Shown here: positions 1 to 7,119 of the stretch, piece after piece
How positions within the stretch are numbered: the first letter of the stretch is position 1
Layout of the letters: the number at the start of each line of letters is the position of its first letter
Source of the DNA: Hyphomicrobiaceae bacterium
Lineage (GTDB): Bacteria > Pseudomonadota > Alphaproteobacteria > Rhizobiales > HXMU1428-3
NCBI GenBank assembly: GCA_028285025.1
Contig: JANQQH010000370.1
Coordinates: forward strand, 1 to 9,893
Length of the DNA: 9,893 nt
Direction: 5' to 3'
The notes under the pieces: generated by a model
What the model was told of the DNA's origin: nothing
What the model saw: only the letters and a program-made list of their open reading frames with translations
Databases searched by the model: none
Translations under genes and position numbers: made by a program

Positions 1-773
1 ATGGAAACATCATCGCACATTAAGAACCCCTCAAACCCAATGTAATCACGGATAAGCTGTTTTATGGCGCGTGCCGACGTGCTAACCGGTGTCTCAGCAT
101 CAAAAGCCTTATAAATGACATGCGCCGTCATGGCCAAAGGCAGGTCGCTTAATTGTCGGAATGGTTCAAAATCTAAAGCGCGTAAATTATCGAGCAATGC
201 GTCTATCACGGGTAAATCATGGTGACTGTCAACCTTGGCACGTCCATGGCCGGGGATGTGTTTGATTATTGGTAGCACGGCGCTCATCATATGGCCTTTG
301 GCATGCTGGCGCCCTAATGACACGATTGTTTCCACATCTGTACCATAGCTGCGATCTGAGATAATTTCATGGGCGCCCTCTTGAGCGGCATCAAGCACAG
401 GGGTACAATTTACATTGATCCCCAACTGAGCCAATCTCTGACCCATAAAACGGCCAATGTTGAGGGCTGCGTATAACCCTTTTTGGCGATCTTGCTGATA
501 GAGCTCAGCATAACGCCGGCCTGCTGGTAAGGCGGGAAATAAAGGGGGTCTTAAACGTTGTACTCGGCCACCTTCTTGGTCAATTAATACCCAGAACTGA
601 TCATGTGTCACTGCATTGCGGACATCTGAAATCAGGCGTTTGATTTGTTCATGGCTTGCAAGATTGCGAGCAAATAAAATCAGCCCTAATGGCTTTGTTT
701 CTTTAAAAAAATCACGCTCTTTGGGCAACAACTCCAGCCCTTGAACCCCTGAAATAAACGCCAACCGTTCCAT
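1..773 (-). CDS. nagZ: Beta-N-acetylhexosaminidase NagZ, N-terminal 257 residues (cut by window edge)
   Basis: Glycoside hydrolase family 3 enzyme of the cytoplasm that removes N-acetylglucosamine from anhydro-muropeptides during peptidoglycan recycling. My translation from the ATG at 773 gives MERLAFISGVQGLEL, the substrate-site block LIDQEGGRVQRL (residues 63-74), KHIPGHG (171-177) and the DSH of the flexible acid/base loop (182-184). It ends in MCDDVS (252-257), matching the SDDLSM block that holds the nucleophilic Asp. Family members are about 340 residues, so roughly 80 C-terminal residues lie outside the window; nothing suggests it is broken. The start is supported by a GAGGGG ribosome site (778-783) four bases upstream. 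It follows a terminator at 864-890, so it probably has its own promoter in 774-863; I see only an AT-rich TATATT-like -10 there and no good -35. Confidence 0.95.
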   Translation of the reverse strand, partial: MERLAFISGVQGLELLPKERDFFKETKPLGLILFARNLASHEQIKRLISDVRNAVTHDQFWVLIDQEGGRVQRLRPPLFPALPAGRRYAELYQQDRQKGLYAALNIGRFMGQRLAQLGINVNCTPVLDAAQEGAHEIISDRSYGTDVETIVSLGRQHAKGHMMSAVLPIIKHIPGHGRAKVDSHHDLPVIDALLDNLRALDFEPFRQLSDLPLAMTAHVIYKAFDAETPVSTSARAIKQLIRDYIGFEGFLMCDDVS

Positions 774-863
774 AAAACCCCTCGTTATGCAAATATATAG
801 ATAACTGGCTAATGCCTTGATAGATCATCGACAGACCTTTACTGGCAGCCTTTGTCTTTAACA

Positions 864-890
864 AGAAAAATGCCCCATAAAAATGGGGCA
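864..890 (-). terminator. Rho-independent terminator after the SPOR-domain gene
   Basis: An 8-bp perfect inverted repeat (TGCCCCAT at 871-878 and ATGGGGCA at 883-890) encloses a four-base loop. Reading the minus strand, it is followed at once by a T-run (TTTTTCT, 870-864). It lies 36 bases past the stop codon of the SPOR gene and 90 bases before the nagZ start, so it should end the dgt-argS-SPOR transcript and separate it from nagZ. On the plus strand there is no equivalent T-run, so it is one-directional. Confidence 0.9.
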
Positions 891-925
891 CGAAAAGCTA
901 TAATTTGTAATTTATCAAACCAATC

Positions 926-2659
926 TTAGCGGTCTGTGACAAAGCAGCTGGGTAAGCCTTTTGCCTTTAATTTAGAACACACAGACGTGGCAGAATCTTT
1001 TGTTTGCATCGGGCCAACTCTTAAGCGATAAAAAATGCCTTTATTGCCAAGGTCAGCGCGCTGGATGAGAGGGCGATAACCTGAAAGCACATCACCATAT
1101 TTGCTTTGTAAACTGGAAAAAGCGGTTAAAGCATCTTGTTGAGAGCGCCGGGCAGAAATCTGAACCACAAAATCTCCATCACCGCCAACAGCATTTTGCG
1201 CTTTTTGTTCTAGAGCTGCAACATTTTGCTCCACAACTTTACGCTCTTGTACAGCGGCACCTGCGCGAAGGGTTTTTACAGTGCGAGATGGTTTGCCTGT
1301 GTCAATAGAAACGCCTGCAATATCTTTTACTTCTTGTACGCGCGAATTGATGGCCCCGGTATCAACAATTGGTTCCCCATTGCGGTTAAATTGAATTGTT
1401 TTGACGATGCGTGGGCCGCCTGGGCTTTCTTCTTGTTTTGCAGTGGAGACCTCTTTTTTCTGGGCGGTGTTTGGATCTTTGATTTCACCGCGCAAACTAC
1501 TGACCGCTTCAGGGTCTCCGGTTGTGGTAATGGCTGCTTTTTTGGATAGGCCTGCATCACTTAAACGTTCAAAGATCTTTTTCTTTTTATTTTGAAAGTC
1601 TGTGCCGCCAGGGTTGTCTGGCGCAACTTTGGCGCCGCCATCAGATAAAATAATAGGTGCTTTACCCTCGTCGCCATTGCCTCCGGAATATTTATAGGCA
1701 AAGGCAACCCCTCCGCCAATGATCACAGAACCTAAAATCATCGCGCCCACAAGAAATGACTTTTTACCAGAAGCAGCCAGGTCTTCGCTTTGGGCTTGTT
1801 GCAAAGGTACCGGGGCAAACGGGTCGTTTAATTGTGTCATGCCTTGGGGCATGGGCTGCTGGACAGCCTGGCCAGCATAAGAATTATTGCCATAATCCAT
1901 CCCGGCTTGATCAAAGCCCTGATAATCTTGATGTTGATAGTTTGCTTGCCCATAGCCTTCTTGGGGCATTGCATAGCCTTGTTGTGCCCCATCATATTGA
2001 TGGGCTAAACCATCATGGCCAGTGTTGTACAAAGCAGGTGCTTGACCGGTGTCAACTTGAGCCTGGCTAAAATAAGTTTGCTGGTCTTGATACCCATCTG
2101 GCGCTGCCTGATAATCAGTGTGCGTAGCCATTCCATGCTGGGCTGGATCAAATGGCGGAGTTGCATTTTGGTGAGCGGCTAGATATGGATCGGCTTCTTG
2201 CTCGTATCCATGCGCATTGTAATTACCTTGTTGGCCATAGCCAGCAGCATTATAATCTTGTTGTGAATATGTCTGGTTATAGCCTACTTGCTGGGCGGCA
2301 TCGACTGGTTGTTCATAGCCATAACCGGCTGGCATTTCTGTTTGCTGAGGATAAGCGGATTGATATTGATTTTGTTGATTATAGTCCTCATATCCCTGGC
2401 TTGCGCCTTGATTGACATACTCTTGCGGATTGTATTGTGTTTGAGAAAACGTGCCCTGTCCCATATCTTGGGTATATCCTTGATCTTGGGTATATCCTTG
2501 TTGTGAGTAAGTATCTTGAGGTAGGTTGCTAACAGGTTGCTCTTGCCATTGTTGGACAGGCTGGCCAGTGTGAGGGTCTATCATTTGCGGGTTTTGAGAG
2601 TGCTCATCGTTAAGAGCATGAAATGACTCACCTTGATATGCATTGCGCTTATCTGACAT
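926..2659 (-). CDS. SPOR-domain inner-membrane protein with a long Gln/Tyr-rich cytoplasmic region
   Basis: Predicted 577-residue single-pass membrane protein. Residues 1-298 are low-complexity, rich in Gln (about 61) and Tyr (about 30), with Gly, Asn and Ala, and contain no Lys or Arg after residue 5. KK at 299-300 precedes a hydrophobic helix (about 302-322, FLVGAMILGSVIIGGGVAFA). A polar linker follows, then a C-terminal SPOR domain (about 495-577, starting DFVVQISARRS and containing FYRLRVGP) with two cysteines (561 and 572) that could pair in the periplasm. SPOR domains bind septal peptidoglycan lacking stem peptides, so a role in division or envelope remodelling is likely; the role of the N-terminal tail is unknown. 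An in-frame TTG at 2674 would add five residues, but the ATG at 2659 has a GAGGAAAG ribosome site (2665-2672) five bases upstream, so I chose it. It lies 69 bases after argS on the same strand, a position SPOR genes often hold in alphaproteobacteria. Confidence 0.9.
   Translation of the reverse strand: MSDKRNAYQGESFHALNDEHSQNPQMIDPHTGQPVQQWQEQPVSNLPQDTYSQQGYTQDQGYTQDMGQGTFSQTQYNPQEYVNQGASQGYEDYNQQNQYQSAYPQQTEMPAGYGYEQPVDAAQQVGYNQTYSQQDYNAAGYGQQGNYNAHGYEQEADPYLAAHQNATPPFDPAQHGMATHTDYQAAPDGYQDQQTYFSQAQVDTGQAPALYNTGHDGLAHQYDGAQQGYAMPQEGYGQANYQHQDYQGFDQAGMDYGNNSYAGQAVQQPMPQGMTQLNDPFAPVPLQQAQSEDLAASGKKSFLVGAMILGSVIIGGGVAFAYKYSGGNGDEGKAPIILSDGGAKVAPDNPGGTDFQNKKKKIFERLSDAGLSKKAAITTTGDPEAVSSLRGEIKDPNTAQKKEVSTAKQEESPGGPRIVKTIQFNRNGEPIVDTGAINSRVQEVKDIAGVSIDTGKPSRTVKTLRAGAAVQERKVVEQNVAALEQKAQNAVGGDGDFVVQISARRSQQDALTAFSSLQSKYGDVLSGYRPLIQRADLGNKGIFYRLRVGPMQTKDSATSVCSKLKAKGLPSCFVTDR
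2465..2500 (-). repeat. Exact 18-bp tandem duplication inside the Gln/Tyr-rich coding region
   Basis: The 18-base unit ATCTTGGGTATATCCTTG (plus strand) occurs twice back to back, at 2465-2482 and 2483-2500. The unit is a multiple of three, so it duplicates six residues (GYTQDQ / GYTQDM context, near residue 55) without changing frame. It looks like a recent slippage product within a low-complexity gene. Other Tyr/Gln segments in the gene resemble each other in protein sequence but are not exact DNA copies. Confidence 0.9.
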
Positions 2660-2728
2660 ATTTTCTTTCCTCAACCCGCATTAAAAAACATTAAACCTAA
2701 ACCAACGAATCACTTACTTACTCTTAGT

Positions 2729-4018
2729 TTACCTCATCTCAAGCGGTGCTGAAACGCCTAGAATCAGTAGTCCAGACTTTAATGTAGCACTAATTGCGGC
2801 AATTAGTGCAATTCTATCTGTGGTAAGTTCCCTGTCACCCTCTTGAATAACCTTTAAATGTGGCGCAACTTTGCCTTGCGCCCAATACTGATGCAAAAGA
2901 CTGGCCAATTCATACAAATAAAAAGCAATCCTGTGCGGTTCATGCGCCTGGGCTGCACCTTGTACAATTCTTGGATATTGCGCTAATTTGCCCATCAATC
3001 CAATTTCTTCTGCCTCTTTTAGTTTCGTCAAGGGGGCTTGCGTGATCCTACTATCGCTCAAAAAGCTAGCAGAATCTATGCCAGGCAGTACATTTTGGGC
3101 TTGGCGCAGCAAAGAATGGGTTCTGGCATGGCCGTATTGGACATAAAACACCGGATTATCCTTGCTCTGCTCGGTTACTTTGGCGAAATCAAATTCGAGC
3201 GGTGCATCATTTTTGCGCATTAACATCATAAACCGCACCGCATCGACACCAACTTCATCAACAACGTCCCGTAATGTAACAAAGGTGCCGGCCCGTTTTG
3301 ACATTTTTACTTCTTGGCCCTCGCGCAAAAGCTTAACCAACTGGCAGATTTTCACATCAAGTTGGCCTTTGCCATCAGACATTGCTTTGAGAGCCGCCTT
3401 AAGACGTTTGATATATCCCCCGTGGTCAGCGCCCAATACATCAATTTGATGGGTAAAGCCGCGGTCAAACTTGTCTTTGTGATAGGCAATGTCTGCGGCA
3501 AAGTAGGTAAAGCTGCCATCTGACTTTTCTAAAGCCCGGTCCACATCGTCGCCAAACTGAGTTGCCCGAAACAGGGTTTGATCACGATCTTCCCAATCAT
3601 CTGGCAATTTTCCCTTGGGGGGATCTAGCCGCCCGCGATAAATGTGGCCTTGTGCGCGCAGTGTCTCTATCGCCTGGCTGATTTTTGCCCCATTATCAGC
3701 ATGCAGGCTCTGTTCGGAAAAGAATACATCATGTTGAATATTTAGTTCCGCCAAATCACTTTTTATCAACGCCATCATGGCTTCAATGGCAATTGGTTTG
3801 ACAATGGGAAGCCACTCTTGTTGGCTTTTATCTAGCAAAGCGTTGCCAAACTGGTCTTTCAATTTTTCCCCAACAGGAATGAGATACTGCCCAGGGTAAA
3901 GGCCTTCTGGTATCTCCCCGATATCTTGTCCCAGCGCTTGGGTGTAACGCAAAAAGGCAGAGCGGGCGAGCACGTCCACTTGGGCGCCCGCGTCATTAAT
4001 GTAATATTCCCGCGTCAC
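2729..4018 (-). CDS. argS: ArgRS C-terminal piece (rest of catalytic domain and DALR domain)
   Basis: Open frame of 429 residues downstream of the UAG, starting at the first possible start, a GTG (4018) that is simply Val162 of the full protein. It contains [22 protein letters not shown] (about 357-366 in full numbering), the class I KMSKR loop (399-403), [12 protein letters not shown], and the DALR anticodon-binding domain ending SAPLEMR. No ribosome site precedes the GTG and the next in-frame ATG is about 80 codons further on, so separate translation looks poor. Without HVGH it should be inactive alone. Its intact, family-like sequence to the end, without other lesions, suggests the UAG is recent or an artefact. 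Confidence 0.75.
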   Translation of the reverse strand: MTREYYINDAGAQVDVLARSAFLRYTQALGQDIGEIPEGLYPGQYLIPVGEKLKDQFGNALLDKSQQEWLPIVKPIAIEAMMALIKSDLAELNIQHDVFFSEQSLHADNGAKISQAIETLRAQGHIYRGRLDPPKGKLPDDWEDRDQTLFRATQFGDDVDRALEKSDGSFTYFAADIAYHKDKFDRGFTHQIDVLGADHGGYIKRLKAALKAMSDGKGQLDVKICQLVKLLREGQEVKMSKRAGTFVTLRDVVDEVGVDAVRFMMLMRKNDAPLEFDFAKVTEQSKDNPVFYVQYGHARTHSLLRQAQNVLPGIDSASFLSDSRITQAPLTKLKEAEEIGLMGKLAQYPRIVQGAAQAHEPHRIAFYLYELASLLHQYWAQGKVAPHLKVIQEGDRELTTDRIALIAAISATLKSGLLILGVSAPLEMR

Positions 4019-4039
4019 ATTAAAGCCGGCAAATTCTAA

Positions 4040-4501
4040 CTATCGGGCCAGCGCATCGCCAAATACAGCTCCGCGGCAATGACCAACATGCATTGGACCG
4101 GTGGGATTGGCAGAGACATATTCTACGTTTAGTTTTTCCCCCTTGCCCAGATCAGGGCGGCCATAGCCTTCTGGATCAGCCAAAACAGCTTTAACGATAC
4201 CGCCCCAAAACGCATCATCGAGGCGCAAATTGATAAAGCCAGGCCCGGCAACGTCTGCTGATTTTACAATTTCAAGCGCGCCCAGTTTTTCTGCGATGGT
4301 TTGGGCTAAATCGCGCGGGGGCTGTTTGGCTGCTTTGGCCAGCACCATGGCCGCATTGGTGGACAAATCCCCATGACCAGAGTCGCGCGGCGGTTCAACG
4401 ATGACGGCATGGCGCGGGGCATCTTCTGGCAGCACTTTGTCTGCTGCCAACTGATCCATAATGTCTGACAGATGATCCTGGAATAGCTCAAAAATGTCCA
4501 T
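4040..4501 (-). CDS. argS: ArgRS N-terminal piece (153 residues, up to the UAG)
   Basis: This part holds the ArgRS-specific N-terminal tRNA-binding domain (about residues 1-85, starting [15 protein letters not shown]), the conserved [13 protein letters not shown] strand, and [11 protein letters not shown] followed by the class I HVGH signature at 138-141, which binds ATP. It ends DALAR then TAG. Alone it lacks most of the catalytic domain, the KMSKS loop and the anticodon-binding domain, so it should not charge tRNA. It would be the only product made from the argS ribosome site unless the UAG is read through. Confidence 0.8.
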   Translation of the reverse strand: MDIFELFQDHLSDIMDQLAADKVLPEDAPRHAVIVEPPRDSGHGDLSTNAAMVLAKAAKQPPRDLAQTIAEKLGALEIVKSADVAGPGFINLRLDDAFWGGIVKAVLADPEGYGRPDLGKGEKLNVEYVSANPTGPMHVGHCRGAVFGDALAR

Positions 4502-4555
4502 AACCGCTCCCAAAGGGCAAATTGTTGCGTGAAAATCAAATATGATGTGAGCTGC

Positions 4556-5761
4556 CTAACGCAAATCTGGGGTAACGTCAAACAATCGGCGATGTTCTTG
4601 CACGGCAAAACGGTCTGTCATGCCAGCGACAAAATCGCAAATGTGCCAGGCTTTGGCCTGCTCATCTTCAGTTTGCAACAAGGCTTGCCAGTCTTCAGGC
4701 ATTGTTTCGTTTGACTTTTGATATGTTTCAAACAAATCAATAACGATGTCTTGTGCGGCTCCCATAACTTTCATAACCCATTCATTGCGATAAACGCGGG
4801 TGAATAAAAAGGCGCGCAGCTCTTTAAGCTCTTTTTCAATTATGGGTGAGAATTGCACGAGCAAATCGCCAGCATTGCGAATATCGTCTTGCGTCTTAAT
4901 ATTATGGGTTTGCAGCAGGTTTTGGGTTTGTTGCACCACATCAGCAATCATTAATGTGATCAAGCGCCGATTTAGTTCGTAAAGCCCTCGCCCTTGGGGC
5001 AAAACACCATAGCTGTCTGCAATGGCCGCTAACTGTCTTTTGGTTAAGGTGATCTGCTCTAAATCATCAACTTTTATAAGCCCCGCGCGCAGTCCGTCAT
5101 CAATATCATGATTGCAATAGGCAATGTCGTCAGCAATGGTGGCCACTTGTGCTTCGAGTAAAGGGTAACGCTCTAAATCTAGGTCATACTGTTGGTTGAA
5201 GATTTCAATGTAAGGGGCCGATGAGCTGGCTTGGAGCGGGCCATTGTGTTTTACAATGCCTTCCAAACATTCATAACTTAAATTAAGCCCGTCAAACTGT
5301 GCATATTTATGCTCCAGCAAAGTGACATGCTTTAAGCTTTGGGCGTTATGATCAAACCCGCCGAAATCCGCCATAACCTGATTTAGCGCGCGCTCACCGG
5401 CATGACCGAAAGGGGAATGGCCCAGATCATGCGCCAAAGAAATTGCCTCAGTGAGATCTTCATCCAAGTTCAGCATGCGGGCAATGGAGCGGGCAATTTG
5501 GGCAACCTCTAGGGTGTGGGTTAACCTAGTGCGGTAATGATCACCTTCATGGTAAATGAACACTTGGGTTTTATGGGTTAGCCTGCGAAAGGCGGTGGAA
5601 TGAATGACCCTGTCGCGATCGCGCTGGAAAGGTGAGCGCATAGAACAGCCCTGTTCAGCAAAAAGCCGGCCACGGCTGGGGGCTTGATGGGCCGCAAAGC
5701 CCAGCCTTTCGCCTTCTTGGCTTTTGGGTAAAACTGGCTGCGTTCTTGCTGTATCTGACAT
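4556..5761 (-). CDS. dgt: Deoxyguanosinetriphosphate triphosphohydrolase-like protein (HD domain)
   Basis: Metal-dependent HD-family dNTP triphosphohydrolase, expected to cleave dGTP or other dNTPs to the nucleoside plus triphosphate in the cytoplasm. With the start at 5761 it has 401 residues. The family block SPFQRDRDRVIHSTAFRR (43-60) is followed by HKTQVF and HEGDHYRTRLTHTLE; the metal ligands are visible as His82, His111-Asp112 in LAHDLGHSPFGHAGE, and Asp in IADDIAY (211-212). The C-terminal FVAGMTDRFAVQEHRRLF is typical of the short alphaproteobacterial class. The start is uncertain: in-frame ATG codons at 5779 and 5761 and a GTG at 5803 are all possible and none has a convincing ribosome site; I prefer 5761 (MSDTARTQ), as conservation only begins near residue 28. 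The stop codon is TAG (4558-4556), relevant to the argS amber. It is the first gene of the run leading to argS and is divergent from erpA. Confidence 0.92.
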   Translation of the reverse strand: MSDTARTQPVLPKSQEGERLGFAAHQAPSRGRLFAEQGCSMRSPFQRDRDRVIHSTAFRRLTHKTQVFIYHEGDHYRTRLTHTLEVAQIARSIARMLNLDEDLTEAISLAHDLGHSPFGHAGERALNQVMADFGGFDHNAQSLKHVTLLEHKYAQFDGLNLSYECLEGIVKHNGPLQASSSAPYIEIFNQQYDLDLERYPLLEAQVATIADDIAYCNHDIDDGLRAGLIKVDDLEQITLTKRQLAAIADSYGVLPQGRGLYELNRRLITLMIADVVQQTQNLLQTHNIKTQDDIRNAGDLLVQFSPIIEKELKELRAFLFTRVYRNEWVMKVMGAAQDIVIDLFETYQKSNETMPEDWQALLQTEDEQAKAWHICDFVAGMTDRFAVQEHRRLFDVTPDLR

Positions 5762-5818
5762 TACGATTTGACGCCCCATGGCTTGACTTTTAAAACAACA
5801 CACCTATCTTGATTTAGA

Positions 5819-5843
5819 CCTTTTGCGTTATTTTAACAAAAGG
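5819..5843. promoter_or_regulatory. Inverted repeat in the dgt/erpA divergent region, possible operator
   Basis: CCTTTTG (5819-5825) and CAAAAGG (5837-5843) form a perfect 7-bp dyad with an 11-base centre. It overlaps the -35 element of the erpA promoter (5833-5838), where a bound repressor would block polymerase. The arms do not match the E. coli IscR type 1 or type 2 patterns as I remember them, so no regulator can be named. A chance dyad in AT-rich DNA is possible. Confidence 0.35.
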
Positions 5844-5861
5844 GATTCACAGATTTATAAT
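5833..5861 (+). promoter_or_regulatory. Sigma-70-type promoter of erpA
   Basis: TTAACA (5833-5838, five of six bases of the -35 consensus) is followed after exactly 17 bases by a perfect TATAAT (5856-5861). The predicted transcript start is near 5868, giving a leader of under 30 bases before the erpA ATG at 5896. This is the best promoter match I found by eye in the window. On the opposite strand TTGTTA with a weak TAAATC 17 bases later could serve the dgt-like gene. Confidence 0.75.
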
Positions 5862-5895
5862 GGTTTTAAGCCTAAATTTTATGAATTGAAAGCCC

Positions 5896-6234
5896 ATGGG
5901 ACAAATGACAACACCTGTTTCATTAACTGATCGTGCTGCATCACGCATTAATGAGATTGTAAAAGACGAACCAACAGGGACAATGCTGCGCGTCAGCGTT
6001 GAAGGGGGCGGCTGTTCTGGCTTTTCGTATAAGTTTGATTTGGTGCAAGACAAAACAGATGATGATTTCGTGATTGAAAACCAGGGTGCTGTTGTTTTGG
6101 TGGATCAAATGTCGCTTAATTTCTTGGATGGGTCTGAAATTGATTTTGTTGACGCACTTATTGGTGCCTCGTTTCAAATCAACAATCCGAATGCCACAGC
6201 CAATTGTGGTTGTGGGACTAGTTTTTCGATTTAA
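5896..6234 (+). CDS. erpA: Iron-sulfur cluster insertion protein ErpA (A-type carrier)
   Basis: A-type Fe-S carrier of 112 residues that takes clusters from the assembly scaffold and passes them to apo-enzymes in the cytoplasm. The three cluster-ligand cysteines are in place: Cys40 in EGGGCSGFSYKF, and Cys104 and Cys106 in NCGCGTSFSI at the C-terminus. Size and fold pattern match ErpA/IscA/SufA; I prefer ErpA because of the stand-alone position and this neighbourhood in alphaproteobacteria, with no isc or suf genes adjacent. The start may be the ATG at 5896 (GAAAG four bases upstream) or the ATG at 5905 (GGGA upstream), a difference of three residues. It has its own strong promoter and may be co-transcribed with xth, 75 bases downstream; no terminator is evident between them. 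Confidence 0.93.
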   Translation: MGQMTTPVSLTDRAASRINEIVKDEPTGTMLRVSVEGGGCSGFSYKFDLVQDKTDDDFVIENQGAVVLVDQMSLNFLDGSEIDFVDALIGASFQINNPNATANCGCGTSFSI

Positions 6235-6269
6235 ACTTTCCCATACCAAGCTGGTTGACAGCAGGCCGC

Positions 6270-6304
6270 ATGCCTTTTATGCAGCAATAAGCAAGCAAAG
6301 GCAT
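6270..6304 (+). promoter_or_regulatory. Inverted repeat covering the xth ribosome-binding site
   Basis: ATGCCTTT (6270-6277) and AAAGGCAT (6297-6304) form a perfect 8-bp stem with a 19-base loop, just before the xth ATG at 6310. The 3' arm contains AAAGG (6297-6301), the only ribosome-site-like sequence for xth. If formed in the erpA-xth transcript, the hairpin would hide it. There is no T-run, so it is not a terminator. The large loop makes the structure only moderately likely. Confidence 0.4.
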
Positions 6305-6309
6305 CTCTC

Positions 6310-7092
6310 ATGAAAATTGCAACCTGGAACATCAATGGCATTAAAGCCCGCATTACCAATCTAGAGCGCTGGCTCAAAGAAGCTGAACCGGATATTGCCT
6401 GTTTACAAGAGATTAAATCGGTGGACGAAAACTTCCCTTCTGAGGTGTTTGAGGGCATGGGCTATAATGTGGCTGTGCATGGCCAGAAAAGCTTTAATGG
6501 GGTGGCTATTTTTTCCAAACTGCCTTTTGATGAGATCAACAAAGGTTTGCCGGGCGATGAAACAGATGAGCAAGCCCGTTATTTAGAAGCCGTTATTTCA
6601 ACTGCATCCGGGGCTCTGCGGGTGGCCTCAATCTACCTGCCAAATGGCAACCCGGTAGAGAGTGAGAAATATCCTTACAAACTGGCATGGATGGAGCGAT
6701 TAAAAAACCACGCCCGCTCTTTGCTTGCTTTTGAAGAGCCTTTGGTGCTTGCAGGTGATTATAACATCATCCCGACAGAGCAAGATGTTTACAACCCCAA
6801 AGCTTGGGCAGATGACGCTTTGTTTTTGCCTGAAAGCCGGGCGGCTTATCATGCGATTATAAACTTAGGGCTAACCAGTGCATTTGAGGCCACTTTAAAC
6901 CAGCCGCATCGTTATACCTTTTGGGATTATCAAAGAGGGGCTTGGCAAAAGGATCATGGCATTCGCATTGACCACCTGCTTTTGTCCCCGCAAGCGGCTG
7001 ACAAACTTTCCGGTTGCCACATTGACCGCCCGACAAGGGGCTGGGAGAAACCTTCTGATCATGTACCAGTTTGTATTGAGCTGGATGTTTAA
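6310..7092 (+). CDS. xthA: Exodeoxyribonuclease III (AP endonuclease)
   Basis: Exonuclease III of the EEP (endonuclease/exonuclease/phosphatase) fold, which cuts DNA at abasic sites and trims 3' blocked ends in base-excision repair. It has 260 residues, close to the 268 of E. coli. All catalytic positions are visible: Asn7 in TWNINGIK, Glu34 in LQEIK, Tyr109 in SIYLPNGNP, Asp150 and Asn152 in LAGDYNI, Asp221 in IRIDHLL, and Asp250-His251 in PSDHVP. The ATG at 6310 begins the conserved MKIATWNING motif, so the start is secure. It lies 75 bases after erpA on the same strand and converges on the esterase gene, with only 27 bases between the two stop codons and no terminator hairpin seen there. 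Confidence 0.97.
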   Translation: MKIATWNINGIKARITNLERWLKEAEPDIACLQEIKSVDENFPSEVFEGMGYNVAVHGQKSFNGVAIFSKLPFDEINKGLPGDETDEQARYLEAVISTASGALRVASIYLPNGNPVESEKYPYKLAWMERLKNHARSLLAFEEPLVLAGDYNIIPTEQDVYNPKAWADDALFLPESRAAYHAIINLGLTSAFEATLNQPHRYTFWDYQRGAWQKDHGIRIDHLLLSPQAADKLSGCHIDRPTRGWEKPSDHVPVCIELDV

Positions 7093-7119
7093 TCACAGCA
7101 TGCCTTAAAATTTCAATTA

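Larger units (their letters stand above)
2729..4501 (-). pseudogene. argS: Arginyl-tRNA synthetase gene interrupted by an in-frame UAG codon
   Basis: Full-length ArgRS frame of 590 residues, the usual alphaproteobacterial size, broken only by TAG at 4042-4040 (codon 154). The same frame continues on both sides: DALAR, stop, then [16 protein letters not shown], which is family-like throughout, so there is no frameshift. In relatives as I remember them this position is Leu; TTG to TAG is a single base change. The stop lies 12 codons after the HVGH signature (138-141) and well before KMSKR (399-403), splitting the Rossmann catalytic fold. ArgRS is normally essential, so the options are a sequencing or assembly error, a variant in a mixed sample, an amber suppressor, or a second intact argS elsewhere. 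The ATG at 4501 has GGGAG (4507-4511) five bases upstream and is preferred over a TTG at 4513. It sits 54 bases after the dgt-like gene. The identity is certain; whether it is truly non-functional is not. Confidence 0.8.

Noticed and set aside
795..804. BioR-box-like sequence (TTATCTATAT on the minus strand, nine of ten bases of TTATMKATAA)
   Set aside because: It lies upstream of nagZ, not a biotin gene, and AT-rich near-matches occur by chance; it more likely includes the nagZ -10 element.
2660..2674. TTG start at 2674 for the SPOR protein
   Set aside because: It overlaps the ribosome site itself; the ATG at 2659 has GAGGAAAG at ideal spacing.
3162..3449. Plus-strand open frames opposite argS, the SPOR gene, bioF and bioB
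   Set aside because: They mirror strongly conserved genes on the other strand, have no ribosome sites and show no recognisable protein features.
4013..4045. A frameshift in argS explaining the two separate open frames
   Set aside because: Translation across the gap stays in one frame (DALAR, stop, [13 protein letters not shown]); only a single TAG interrupts it, so no insertion or deletion is needed.
4556..4558. Genome-wide reassignment of UAG to a sense codon
   Set aside because: The dgt-like gene ends in TAG right after the conserved C-terminus of its family, so UAG acts as a stop here.
5881..5889. Two-codon ATG-AAT-TGA reading frame in the erpA leader
   Set aside because: Too small to support as a regulatory leader peptide, with no ribosome site and no codon pattern.
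7093..7119. Shared terminator between convergent xth and the esterase gene
   Set aside because: Only 27 bases, AT-rich, with no GC-containing stem found on either strand.
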